A stretch of DNA of 64,000 nucleotides from Talinum fruticosum (lineage: Eukaryota > Streptophyta > Magnoliopsida > Caryophyllales > Talinaceae): assembly GCA_021018815.1 (NCBI GenBank), contig JAITYX010000052.1, positions 1,602,501 to 1,666,500 of the forward strand. Reading direction: 5' to 3'. Below the pieces are notes generated by a model. That model worked only from the letters and a program-made list of their open reading frames with translations. It had not been told where the DNA came from and ran no database searches. Positions 24,011-35,207 of this stretch are shown here, piece after piece. The first letter of the stretch is position 1. Every line of letters starts with the position of its first letter. Made by a program: the position numbers and the translations under genes.

Positions 24011-24274
24011 TTATAAGGCAGTTAAAACCTCCGTCTCTTCGTTGTGGTAGTGGTCAAGATCAGTGAGCTCCTCCGGCAGCTGTTGACGAGTTTGAGCTTG
24101 ATGTTGTAGTAGTTGAGAGGGACAGGCAGAGAGAGGTGGGAAGAGCAAGAGAGACAGAGGCTTTCCAAGGGGTGGGGATTGGCAGCGGTGGCAGAGCAGA
24201 TGCCTCGCCGCCAGGAAGTTCGACCCGTGTCCGACTGGCCCCCATAACTCGCACAAAACCACCACCTTCTTCAT
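24011..24274 (-). pseudogene. truncated copy of the BBX28/29-like B-box gene
   Basis: The frame starts MKKVVVLCELW and continues GSNFLAARHLLCHRCQSP, matching KKMVVLCELC and GANFLVAKHSRSVLCQICQSP of the intact B-box gene at 27122-27682. About 20 codons between the two blocks are gone, removing the middle zinc ligands (the second CxxC pair, the Asp and one His). The second cysteine of the first pair is a tryptophan. After CQSP the frame slips by one base, and TPWKAS continues in another frame. An acidic, Glu-rich 3' end follows. It cannot form a B-box zinc finger. It is a tandem duplicate on the same strand, about 3 kb from its source. Confidence 0.8.
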
Positions 24275-25514
24275 TGATCATACTCCCTCTCTGCTTCTTC
24301 GTCAATGTTGCTTCTTCATCAATGTTGTCAATCATGGATACACCCTCTGCCCTCCCATTTACCACTGTAATAAGTGGCGGAAAACGAAGTGTGTAAATAT
24401 CTCTATCTCGTTCTCATATTCTCAAATTAAAAAATGAAACTACCTTATGTTCCATAACTATCCTGGAGAAGTTATATTATTTGTACTTTTATTTAAAAAT
24501 AAAATTAAAACGATATATATTAGTTCAATCCCTAAAAATTTGTCAAAAGTTTAAATTCAAATCTTATATATATTGATATTTATTTTTTTATTTGACGTCT
24601 GTTAAGCCTCATTTACACAAATGAATAGTGAGATATATTAAAAAGAAAGAATTAAAATAAAATATAATTTATTATACTTAAAAATCTTAAGACTAATAGT
24701 TTTAGATGTTATTGGTAGTTTTCCCTGGTGGTAGATTAATTTAACTTTGCACAAAATGGAATTTCGGAACTTTTAAGAATTTTCTTTGGAACAATGATTC
24801 ATTATTATCAGGGGAACACGATACAATGATTATCTAGGAAGCACAATACCTACATGAAAATTCGACACGCAATTCGCTGTTAGTAGTAACATTTAACAAT
24901 GAATGGTAAGAAATAGTAAAACAATATGAAAAAAGGTACAATTAGCAATAAATAGTTCGAAGTGATAAGAAGTAGTAAGTCATATGATGAATTTTTTTTT
25001 TTAATGGTGAAAACGAGTAAGTTCTATATATACTTCGAGTTTGGAGCATTTCTCATTGTTGTATTAGTTAATTTCACGTCTATTGTCAATTAGTTTTTAA
25101 TAGTTTATAAACATACACACACAAAAAAAAATTGTTAGAAAATCATGGCCTGAAATCCATCTTAATCATGCCAACTCAAGATTGAGTTAAAAAATTGATA
25201 TTTTTTTTTCTACTCTAATGTCGATTGGGTGTGACTTTGAATATTTTTAATTAGGTCGTATGACCGATTGTTGGTAAACTTTAATCACAAGTCTCTTCAA
25301 ATATAACATATATGTAGAAATATTAGGCAACAATATTTGCAAAATATCCAAAACGTCTTATACGTATCTCGGAGTATTGCTCCTCACTATACGTCACGAG
25401 ATGATTAAACGAATTGGATAATAGAGGATTTTATGCGCCTAATCTTTCTTTCTCTCTCATATAAATATATATTCCAGGAAGCATTTCAAAATTTCCACAA
25501 TATTTTTATGATGT

Positions 25515-25612
25515 GTCAAATTTGGGTCCCAGAGATTTCCACTGGTGCTAACGTGGACATTCTTGTGTCCATGGATGGTAGTTTGCCCACGTCGCTCCAG
25601 TATGGGCTTCAA
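25515..25612 (-). promoter_or_regulatory. orphan copy of the B-box gene promoter segment
   Basis: This block contains TTTGG..TTTCCACTG followed by TTGCCCACGTCGCTCCAGTA and TGGGC. The same order of blocks occurs upstream of the intact B-box gene: TTTGGATTCCACTG, then CTGCCCACGTCGTTCCATTA and TGGGT at 27918-27972. It lies about 1.2 kb upstream of the B-box pseudogene on the gene strand, against about 0.25 kb in the intact locus. The duplication therefore included promoter DNA that was later separated by an insertion. Confidence 0.55.
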
Positions 25613-26993
25613 TTTGATAAATTATCTTTACCATGATGGGTGCACCCTACTTTATCAAAATTAAATTATCCCCTTTTTTTGGGGGGGATGTATGTTATTC
25701 TGAATTATTTGGGAAAAAAACTTCTCCTAATGAAAGGAAAGGAAAAGAAAATTCTTTAAATCAGATGTAAATTACGCCATTTAGTAAATTAGATTGGATT
25801 ATTATGAAGATATCAATTTCTATTTGATCCGATTTAACATAAAATTGAAAGAATTCAATTTTGAGATTAATTTGAAATGATTAAAGTATGTGAGAGATGT
25901 ACCAATTAAACTTGGATGACTAATATTCTCATAGCCTAAAAAGTTGTGGTGGCTGACCTAGCAAAGCCGAAATTACCTAATAATATAGCATGCACGACCG
26001 AAAGACCACAACTATACTAATTACAAATGCGAAATGGGGACAATCTCATCATATTGTCTACAATTTGAATATTTAATATGAGATTTTATCAATCATACTT
26101 TACTGATTTATATTGTAATATCGCTATTATGTGTTTATTTATAATTTTTATTTATCTACAGCTTCCTCGTAACATGAAATAATAACATTTATACATATGT
26201 TAAAAGGCTAAATCTACTTGTTGTCAAAGTATGGTTTGTTTTTTGGATGACACAAGAAACACATGACACAACCATTATGTTCTCACAAAATCAGTACACT
26301 CTTTACAACTTATTGTAAATATCCAAATTGCCACACTACACTAAAAAAACAAGAGTGGCACCATATATATCACTTCAAAACAAATGAGGTCTTGAGCACA
26401 TCACGTCTTAGGTTTAATTGTTTCTTTCTCTATTGTGTTGTACTTTTTTGTGACTCCTCCGCACATAAAAACAAATCACTTAAAAAAAAAAAAAAGAAAA
26501 GAAAGAAAGGGGCACCACCATACATCTGGCGAGGACGAGGCTTGAATGTCACCTGTGGCACTCGAAGATAACACACGCTACTCTTGCCATTGGTCCATAT
26601 GGAATGCTCCCACCATCTACAGATGCTTTACGTAACTCACGTTTTGACCATGGACTACTATAACTTCACATTTATGTTACGTACTCATCCCATTATATGC
26701 ATTGGATCTAATCATAAAGACAAGCTATTTATGTCAAAGTGTGAGCCTGTCAAATTTGAATAACGGATTATGATTATTTACTATTCGTTATAGGATTTGA
26801 TTGAGTGTAGGAAAGATTATCGTTTACTGAAACAGTTATTTCACTTTTTTTTTTTTACGTTTGCAGCGCTGGAAATTTTACTTAAGCTCAAAGTTAAAAT
26901 GATTTAAAGGGGAGAATCACATAAAAAGAAATTAATTGATTGCACCTCATCTCTTAAGATTTGCATCGCGAGGTACAACATTAAGGTTAACTA

Positions 26994-27067
26994 TGAATCA
27001 ACATCCGATTATATATATGAACAAAGGATCTGAATCAACATCCGATTATATATATGAACAAAGGATC
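26994..27067 (+). repeat. 37-bp perfect tandem duplication
   Basis: A 37-base unit beginning TGAATCAACATCCGATTATA is repeated once without mismatch, just 3' of the B-box gene. Confidence 0.9.
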
Positions 27068-27121
27068 TGGGTTGTAAATTAATGAAGAAAAAAAGTGTTA
27101 AAAATTAATCAATGATGAGGA

Positions 27122-27682
27122 TTAAGAATGGGAGAAGGCCATATCCCGCTTTCGCTTCAGCTTGAGTGCCTGTAGGATGACGCCGATCCTTTCCTCCTCC
27201 TCCGACTCTCTGATCCTCTTTGTGTCAGGTGTTGAAGGCACCACTTGATTTTCATCATCCTCAGATTCATCCTCGTCCTCGTAATCGGAGCGACTGAAAT
27301 ACCCTTGTTCTTCCTCGCTATCATCCTCCTCGTCGTTACAATCCTGGCTATTGTCGAACTCATCGTGGCGAAGATTACTGAGCTGATGGCGGTCAAGGTC
27401 AAGCACTGGTGTTTGGAAATGAGGAGACAGCGACGGTAATCTGGTGATAGCCGGAGAAGAGCAAGAGATGCAGAGGGAGAAGGAAGGCGGGAGCCTGGAG
27501 CCCGAGGCTTTCCAAGGAGTGGGGGACTGACAGATTTGGCAGAGCACACTTCTACTGTGCTTGGCCACCAAGAAGTTGGCTCCATGGACCTTCGCGTCGC
27601 AGTCCATACACAGGTCAGCCCGATCCGATTCGCAGTGGTACTTGGCCTGTGATGACCGGCATAATTCACACAGCACCACCAT
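27122..27682 (-). CDS. B-box zinc-finger protein, BBX28/BBX29-like
   Basis: Single-exon frame of 186 codons from ATG at 27682. Residues 5-42 form one B-box: C5, C8, C17, D20, C25, C28, H33 and H42 in CELC...HCESD..LCMDCDAKVHGANFLVAKH. A remnant of a second box follows (C48, C51, CQSPTPWKASG). Residues 105-165 are rich in Asp/Glu with ENQVVPSTPDTKR, very like Arabidopsis BBX28. The C-terminus has a basic LKLKRKRD stretch, a likely nuclear localisation signal. Family members are transcriptional co-regulators in light signalling and flowering that act by binding other factors. The frame stays open 38 codons upstream (to 27796), but those residues do not resemble the family, so I take the ATG two codons after VKK. 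Upstream a CACGTC-containing block (27918-27972) is shared with the duplicate locus. Confidence 0.87.
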   Translation of the reverse strand: MVVLCELCRSSQAKYHCESDRADLCMDCDAKVHGANFLVAKHSRSVLCQICQSPTPWKASGSRLPPSFSLCISCSSPAITRLPSLSPHFQTPVLDLDRHQLSNLRHDEFDNSQDCNDEEDDSEEEQGYFSRSDYEDEDESEDDENQVVPSTPDTKRIRESEEEERIGVILQALKLKRKRDMAFSHS

Positions 27683-27917
27683 CTTCTTCACGGATCCTAC
27701 TCGAATGAGGAGCGGCCAAGTGACTGAGGATGTGAATATATCTTGACGGAGGTGAGGAGATTGCCACTTGTTTGGGAGGACGTGGAATAGCGCCACGCGG
27801 TAAAAGGTGGCTGGCTAATGGAATTTTGGGCTGATGTGGAAGTATTTGTAGCGCTTTCCACTTTCCGCTTTCTCTTTAATTCGGAGATTGCCACGTCATG
27901 GGAGATATTTTGAGTGG

Positions 27918-27972
27918 GAAATTTGGATTCCACTGATGAAAGGAGGACTGCCCACGTCGTTCCATTATGGGT
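27918..27972 (-). promoter_or_regulatory. proximal promoter block of the B-box gene with ACGT core
   Basis: It contains TGCCCACGTCG, an ACGT core of the type bound by bZIP factors such as HY5, about 270 bases upstream of the chosen start codon. The block is preserved in the duplicated locus (25515-25612) even though the coding copy there is broken. Confidence 0.4.
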
Positions 27973-30900
27973 TGGGTTGGGTTGGGTTGCCTTCAACTTG
28001 CTTCAACCCCTTCCCGTTGATTAATCATGTGATGCCCGGACCCGACCCATCCCACCAAAAATAATTATCTGTTCATTCTTCATATCATTCTTTACAAAAA
28101 TACTCCTATTCTAAGTGTACAACCCTCAATCATACAAGGAATGATTTTTCACAGGAGAAATCCTTGTTTTTTTTTTTTTCACTAATGTGTAACTATAACT
28201 TTCTTCCTCTTTCATCCAATTTTCACTTATTATCATGAGTGCTTAGTTGAACTATCTTATCGTATTTCAAAAGAAAAAAGGACAAAAAAATGGGGTGTAA
28301 CTATACATTTTACAAGGTATCACATTAGTAATTTCATGTACGATACATATTTATCTTGCATGTTTTCTAATAAAATTTTAAAGGGTCCATTTGTTAGAGT
28401 ATTTTCACAATATTTAATAATATTACAAATATTCAAAATGATATCTGCTTATTAAAATGCTCCAACTTGCACTAAAATATTAATTGCTATCCAAACTCCA
28501 ACCTGCTATTCAAATAAGCATTTTTTTTCTCAAAAGTACTAAAGTATATGAATCTTTACATATTTAGCCCTATTCTAAATCAGAAATGCAAAATCTGAAA
28601 ATTTCAATCCAAAATCGTAAAGATTAAAATTAGAAAAATTACTTAAAAATCAGATGTTGGATACCTCAACGTACTAAAAAATTAAAACAAATACCCAAGG
28701 GTTTTAAAAATCATTGCCATATACTTTATGATGGTTTTTTTTTTTTTTTTTTTTGATTATCCTTCATAATGGGGTAGTACATGGAATCATGAGCATACCT
28801 AATGACGATAACCCAAATTAGGAATGTCCTCATAAGAGGGATCCTACATGGAACGTCATCATTGAGCAGATGTCTCTTCCCCACGTATCTTCCTATATCA
28901 TACTCTTTGCAGCAACTGTTATCACATGTAACATAATCAAATTTATATTAAAAATTAATATATGATAAATACATATAGAAAAAATACATATATATGTCAG
29001 AAGAGAGTGAGTATATATCAATGTCAGAAGAGTGAGTATATACACCCCTATGCTGATTTGAAAGATACTTGCCACATATTTTTTTTTAAATATTAGAATA
29101 CTTTTTGCGGTTAACTACTTACAGGTTGAAGAATACTATGATTTTCACATATATATATATATCTCTCTCAAATCCATTACTCCTGTTCCTCTGCTCATAT
29201 CCAACCTTTCTTTGTTGCTCCGCTGCTCTGTTCATTCACCTCTGCTGCCCCGCTGCTCTTTTTCTTGTATCATCGTCGACTCTCCTGTCGCTACCATAGA
29301 ATTCCAGTGGACAGTCCTGTTGTTGCTATGTTCATCGATAATTCCAATTTTGGTGCTTAAAAGCCATAGACAACAATTAGAAAAGGATAAACACACATCT
29401 ATGGATGAAACCCAGGTATATATAAATTGCTTATCTTTTGAATATTTTCTGTTTATTAATTTTTTCATTATCATTTCATACTTTGGATTTGTTCATTGGA
29501 TTATTTAGAATTATTCATCAAATCAATTAGAATTATTCATTACTTATCATAAATATGCTCATAAGTTTACAAGCTTATATATTTGGTTTTTGTAGGACTA
29601 ATATTTCAAAATCTAGTTTGAGGAAGCATGATAGTCGATTCTTCTTACCAATATTATTCATCCACAATTGGCATCAAATATACAAGATGAAGGAGTAGGG
29701 TATGAAGGGGAAGGGATGGAGGGGATTGTAATTTAGACCTCCCTAGATTTGTTCATTGTGATGATCAAATTTGTTCATTAAAAAAGGTCTAAAAAAATTA
29801 ATTTTAGTAATATTTCTTTTAATTTTATTTTATAATTATAAGGTTTTTTTTTTCCAGCTCTAACACCACTTGATTTAAATTCTAGATCCACCACTACAAC
29901 TAGGTTAAACTCCACGAACAAGTTTCAATCTTCATACGGTCTCGAGTCTAGTTGTTTTCTCTCTATGTTTAGATGAAGGAATAGACTTAGTTAATTACTT
30001 GTACCACTATATAAGTTGGATTTCAACCAAAAGTAACTTTTAATGGATGAAGTAACTAGAAAAATTATAAGGATGTTCATAATGTGGATATTCAATATAA
30101 AAATAATTTTGATTCCAAAATTTCACAAATAAAAATGTCGATTTTTTTTTTACCCAGGAACCTGGCTTCCTTTACACCCATTTTCAGCCGTATCAATAAC
30201 TTATAGTGGGTTTAGGCCCATTACAGTGCGAAATAGTGGACACCATAAAGGCCCAAACAGAGCATAGAGTTTGGTTTTTAAGGAGTTTAGAGATTATTTC
30301 CACGTTGAAACACTCATTATTATGCATGGGATAACTTGCCCCTTGTAGCAGTGGCTGACGTAAATCGTGGGCAAGGCTGTCTAGGGCAATTGTTAGCCAA
30401 AGAAAATATTCTAAAAAAGACTACCCTTATGAAAAATTATTTGGTCACTGTTGAACTTTAATAAGTTCATAGTAGCACTTCAAAAAAAAATGTCTCATAA
30501 TAGGAAGCTTGTTTTATAATTTTTTTGACTAGCCAATTTAGACTATATATATAGAGTAATTTTATTATACTGAATCATCCAAAACGAGATATTAGATAAA
30601 TGAGAACGGAAATTTGAGATAAGATAATAATTTTTTTTATGTTTTGTATATGCAACTGAGAATACATTTGAGAATTGAAATGAGAATATAATCCCACTAT
30701 TACCAAACATAAAGAAGAACATGAGAATTCTAATTGAAAATTCAACTATAGTAATTAAATATTAATATTAACTTATTCACAATCCTAATCTCACATATCA
30801 AACTTGGGGATAGTAATATTTTAAATTATTTCCATTTTAACTTCTTATACACCTTATTAATAAATCAATTCCTATTAAAAAATGAATTTCCATTTCTTAT

Positions 30901-32163
30901 ACCAAACGAATTGTAAAGTTTAAACTACACGGCCACTGTTTTTCTTTGAGAGTAGTCTGTTTTTTTTTAAAAAAAAAAATTAAGATTTTGATTGTTCCTA
31001 AATTCTAGGCGTGTAAAAAATGTTTTTGAAAAAAAAAACAATATAACATAACTTAAGTGTGATCCAGCATTGGATTCTGCACATGAATACCAGTATATTG
31101 TTATTATAATGCTTAAATAATAGTAATCACACGTGTTATGTTGTCCCTAACCAAATAGCAGGAATAGTTTAATTTGGAAATTGGAGGTGAAAACTGAAGC
31201 GGGACTGACATCATTGCACTTTCGAGGTTGCTTCTTTTGTCAACATTTGAGCATTGAAACAAGATCCCGAAGAAAGCCCTACCTTAGCTTACAAACACAG
31301 CAAAAGCCACAAACTATACATTATAAGTTCTGGGGAAAAATTAACGCGGACATCGACAGTACTGTAAAATATAGCTCCCATCATCATTGAAAATTAAAAT
31401 AGAACACCAACGAACCACACACAAAATAGACAGGCTGTGTTTTATCCATGAAATTTGACCATCTATCACAGCTTTTGGTATAGTACTTATTGTCTAGTAT
31501 TATTGAACTAGAGTATGGAGAAATTGAGACACTATTAATTTAGATCAAAGAGTGAAATTTAATAAGGAAGAGCTAATTAGAAAGCATTCAGTTGAAGAGT
31601 ATTATTATAAAAAGAGTTATGTGAAATTGAGATATTTCGAATTTGTGAAGATCTTGGCACTTGAGATCGTTATTGTATTATGTCATAATAGTGGATTATT
31701 TTGTGCTTGTCGCCGCCTGTGGTTTTTACCAGTTGGTTTTTCCACGTCAAATCCTTCTCTCTTTACTATTGTGGATTTCCATTAATTTTTTTTTATTTAG
31801 CCATCTAACTTCCGCATATTTGCTTTAATTTAACCTAACATATGACTTTAGAGCAAGGTTTAATTTGTATATTTTTAACGAATCTAAATCTTCATATGAA
31901 GTTTTATGTTTTTACACCATTCGTCACTGGGATAATACTTTTCTGCAAGGAGCAACATTCAACTGGGCTTTATAATCAATTTTACTCGGTAGAAGAAACA
32001 ACAATGAGAAATAGAGTTAAAACAACTGTTGTAATAGGCGATACCTATATTCAAATTGAGGGTCATAACAAATTAAACAATTGATGTTCAAAGGAAAGTT
32101 TAGATAATGCAGGAGATCCAAACACTTCTCCAAGGCACAAATCTTTCCTTAGAACCATGTACT

Positions 32164-32237
32164 AAAGATGACATATTACATACATTTAGAAAAGGTAACC
32201 AAAGATGACATATTACATACATTTAGAAAAGGTAACC
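32164..32237 (+). repeat. 37-bp perfect tandem duplication
   Basis: The unit beginning AAAGATGACATATTACATAC is present twice head to tail without mismatch. Confidence 0.9.
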
Positions 32238-32592
32238 ATGGAGTAGATTGGTTTGCCTGGTTTGGTTAGCATATTAGATCCATGATTAGAGAATGTTGTA
32301 CTCCATAACCTATTAGAACCCTTAAGAGAACGACTATTTAGATTGTGTTAGTGTATACCTATTTAACTAAGAAATTGATAAAAATATGTTCGACACTTTT
32401 AGCTGTTTGGTTAACTAAACTTTTCAATTGACAGAAACGGATATGATAATTTGAAAGTAGTAAAATTACAGAAGGCTATTTCGATAAAAGAAAAGGAAGC
32501 ATTATTTACTGAAAATTGAATATTCTTAACGTTTAAAAATGCTAATTAAAATGATATATACTACATGCTAAAAATGCTAGTCTCTTTTATTG

Positions 32593-32871
32593 TTGTTTGG
32601 GAAAACTAGAAAGAAGGAAAGAGCTAGGAAGGGAGGTCGCACTCTACCCCCTTTCACCACCATTACCTCGAATTTTTCTTTCTCCCAAATTGGGGGTGAA
32701 TAAGGGCGAGGGGAAGATCATCCCCTAGGCCTCCATTTTCCTTGGTAACAAATCCAAACAGATCGAGTGAAGATTTATCACCTTTTTTTCGTTCGGTTCC
32801 CTAGCCCCGTTCCATTCTTCCCTTCCCTCCCCTCCATTAGCATCCCTTTCCTTTCGCTCCATACCAAACAA
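32593..32871. mobile_element. possible non-autonomous DNA element (MITE)
   Basis: TTGTTTGG at 32593 faces CCAAACAA at 32864, and both are followed inward by purine-rich AAAG.AGGAAAG-type sequence. The interior is GC-richer than its surroundings. Terminal repeats are imperfect and no target duplication was found. Confidence 0.33.
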
Positions 32872-33284
32872 AGTTAGTGAGGCATATATGTAATATAAAT
32901 TCACGATGTCTAATGCATTAGGTGAGACCCCTACCATCAACCATATGTAGCAGGTTGAAACTATGTCATTAAAGCAAGAAACACTACTCTACTTATTATA
33001 GTGGAGAAGTTAATTAACTCTTGATCATCATCAAAACCTAATTATTATCATAGAAATACAATTACATTCATAGAAATACATACATATAAACCAAATTCAC
33101 CAACCCATGTTTATGAGAAGAGGAAGAATGTTGTTCCAAGGTATTATATATACTTACAATCACCTAAGGATACAATATAATTATCCTTACCCCAAGAGCT
33201 CTTATTTAGGGTTACAACTTCCGGAAACTGATCAAGGTACGTAGGCGGCTTTGAGCCAATGCCCTAACCAGCCTAGCGAGCTAG

Positions 33285-33629
33285 CTAGACTGCTAGGCCA
33301 CAAAAGATCTCTACCCACATCCTTGACTCATTTATAAGGCCGGGGCTCAACCGGACCATGAGGATGCAGAACTCCATTTGGTTAAGTGCGCCATCTCCAT
33401 CAAGGTCTCCTTCTCTTAGCATACACACAAGCTCATCATCTCTCAAGTCATACAAACCCAACAAGTAGGAGCTCCTCTTCAAGCTTTCGAAGGTTATGAG
33501 CCCTTTCTCCACGTCCATCAAGAGTAGAAAGCCGTTGCATAGCTCTCTGATGAATGCTTCGGCTCCTAGTCTCGCTATCATGGAAGGGAAGTAGTCCTCG
33601 AAATCGAAGCTTCCATCGATTAACGCCAT
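33285..33629 (-). CDS. PBP1/KIC-like EF-hand calcium-binding protein
   Basis: Intronless, 114 codons, the usual size of the plant PBP1/KIC/KRP1 group. These proteins bind calcium and regulate partners such as the kinase PINOID (PBP1) or the kinesin-like protein KCBP (KIC). One canonical EF-hand loop is present, D75-L-D77-G-D79-G-A-L-N83-Q-M-E86, followed by FCILMVRLSPGLI, a family hallmark. The N-terminal half (GAEAFIRELCNGFLLLMDVEKGLITFESL) corresponds to a degenerate first EF-hand. The ATG at 33629 is the only sensible start. A TATAAAT lies 70 bases upstream. The frame is intact. Confidence 0.92.
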   Translation of the reverse strand: MALIDGSFDFEDYFPSMIARLGAEAFIRELCNGFLLLMDVEKGLITFESLKRSSYLLGLYDLRDDELVCMLREGDLDGDGALNQMEFCILMVRLSPGLINESRMWVEIFCGLAV

Positions 33630-33698
33630 TTCTGGAGAAGAGAGAGATGGAGGGGTAGAGTGTCTCGTGTATGTGTGGCGTGTGTGATTGTGTATACG

Positions 33699-33705
33699 AT
33701 TTATA
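33699..33705 (-). promoter_or_regulatory. TATA box of the EF-hand gene
   Basis: TATAAAT on the minus strand, 70 bases before the start codon at 33629. Confidence 0.6.
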
Positions 33706-33952
33706 AGAGCGAGGGAGTCCCTCTAATCTCTATCCTAACTCTCCTTCCTGGAAGTTGCATGGAATGATAGGCAGGTACAAAATGTGCGGTTTATCTGATA
33801 AAAAGGGATGGTTATATCATATGTAGGAATCCTTATGTTATTCTGGTCGCTATAATCAGCAAGGACATCATCACGCTTCACGACGAATTTCTTTAAAGTG
33901 GTTTTGGACTTATATAACTACGTACGGCCACAATAATTCTCATTCAAGTTTC

Positions 33953-34216
33953 AATGGGATTACTACATGTGCCTCTATTATCTATGTCTTATCTCAACAT
34001 ATTTAGGTCCAAAACATTTTATTTTGGTGATATGGCAGCTAATTGGTTATCAAAATCAATACAAATGTTCAATTCAACATCTACTTCCTGGGACTCTCAA
34101 CCTTTTATAATTTTTTCTCGTATTATACATTTTGCCATGGATTTACTCTTTTTTTTTTTTTTTAAGATGTCTAATTAACATTTTTGCATAATTTAGAGTA
34201 GCAAAAAAAAAAAAAA
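33953..34216 (+). mobile_element. 3' end of a LINE (RNase H tail and poly-A)
   Basis: The translation contains FYFGDMAANWLSKSIQ, resembling the C-terminal end of the RNase H domain of plant LINEs (AADWLSK). It is followed by FSRIIHFAMDLLF, a common LINE C-terminal pattern, and an A-rich tail at 34202-34216. Severely 5'-truncated and inactive. Confidence 0.45.
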
Positions 34217-34799
34217 AGAATTTTAACTGTCATAAATTTTTAGGGTTCCATAAAGTGTGTAGATAGTGGCCTACATGTCTATGGCATTGAGTGGTATTAC
34301 ACGCAAAATGCCAAGGTATATAATTTACAAAGCATGAAGATGTGACTATATCCTGATCCTATCTTGATGCTATCGATTCCAAATTTTCCTGGGCAAATCA
34401 AAATGCAAAGTGATAATGCAGCCACCACTTTTCATCTATCAATTCAAAAGAAATTATGAGCGAAGCTCCACCATGAGTTGTAGACCTTAACTGTGTATTC
34501 AGATATTAATTAACACCCCTAATTATATGCATGGTTATAGAGATAGTAATGTCTCTTCATAAGTCTAATACAAATGCCATGGTTGATATGTATATGTTCT
34601 CATAGATAAGCAATGCTCATATTATTTGTGGTTGATAATGGACAAAATTTTAAATCATGCGAAATGATATATATCCTCTTAAAAATTGTATTATTATATA
34701 GTATTAAGTTGAAAAATAAGGGTATGATTGAATAGTGTAAAATTGTGTTATAAATTACACCATATTATCGTTTTATCCGTAAATTATGTGGTGTGGTGT

Positions 34800-35207
34800 A
34801 GCATAGGGTGAGGGCTGCTTGGGACCAGAAATGGAGGAGGTGAGAGCTTGTTGTTATGCTCTTCTACAAGCCAAAGATAGAGGGGCGAGCAACATAATTG
34901 TAGAAGGAGATTGTCTATCCTTGATATCCAAGCTAAACAACAGGGTGAACCTTCATTCAGATATAGGTGTGCTCGTTGATGACACATTTTATCGCATTCC
35001 AGCTTGTTTCAGTTTTTGTGCTTTTTCTTTTGTTAAAAGAGATGGGAATAATGTTGCTCATCATTCAACCCAATTCCAATCCTATGATCCAAACCCTTAG
35101 ATTTGGTTGAATGGGGGCCAGATTCCATTTTCGATCGGGCCTTGAACGACCTTTGTATGGCTATGAATTTTGATTAATGAAATTCCCATCTTTTCATCAA
35201 AAAAAAA
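34800..35207 (+). mobile_element. 5'-truncated LINE fragment (RNase H domain)
   Basis: The open stretch 34819-35100 reads EEVRACCYALLQAKDRGASN, IIVEGDCLSLISKLNN and SFVKRDGNNVAHH, matching the RNase H domain at the 3' end of plant LINEs. TTTTCATC followed by an A9 tract (about 35199-35207) is a typical LINE 3' terminus. The RT region is absent. Confidence 0.75.

Larger units (their letters stand above)
24275..27121. other. intergenic sequence between the B-box pseudogene and the B-box gene
   Basis: AT-rich with no supported coding frame. It holds a copied promoter segment (25515-25612) and a 37-bp tandem duplication (26994-27067). Bases 26440-26570 contain a GC-richer stretch with no recognised function. 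Confidence 0.5.
27997..33284. other. intergenic region between the B-box and EF-hand genes, no gene seen
   Basis: Open frames at 29105-29508, 31181-31390 and 31552-32084 lack recognisable domains. The block 29150-29420 looks like a pyrimidine-rich leader ending ATGGATGAAACCCAG/GTATAT, which could be a short first exon, but no following exon was found. It also holds a 37-bp tandem duplication (32164-32237) and a MITE-like element (32593-32871). Confidence 0.45.

Noticed and set aside
28988..29043. miR156-like string (TGTCAGAAGAGAGTGAGT) repeated twice
   Set aside because: It differs from miR156 at key positions and no complementary arm lies within several hundred bases; it is a short tandem duplication.
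29105..29508. Exon-like block ending MDETQ before a GT
   Set aside because: No second exon with continuing frame could be found; too weak to call a gene.
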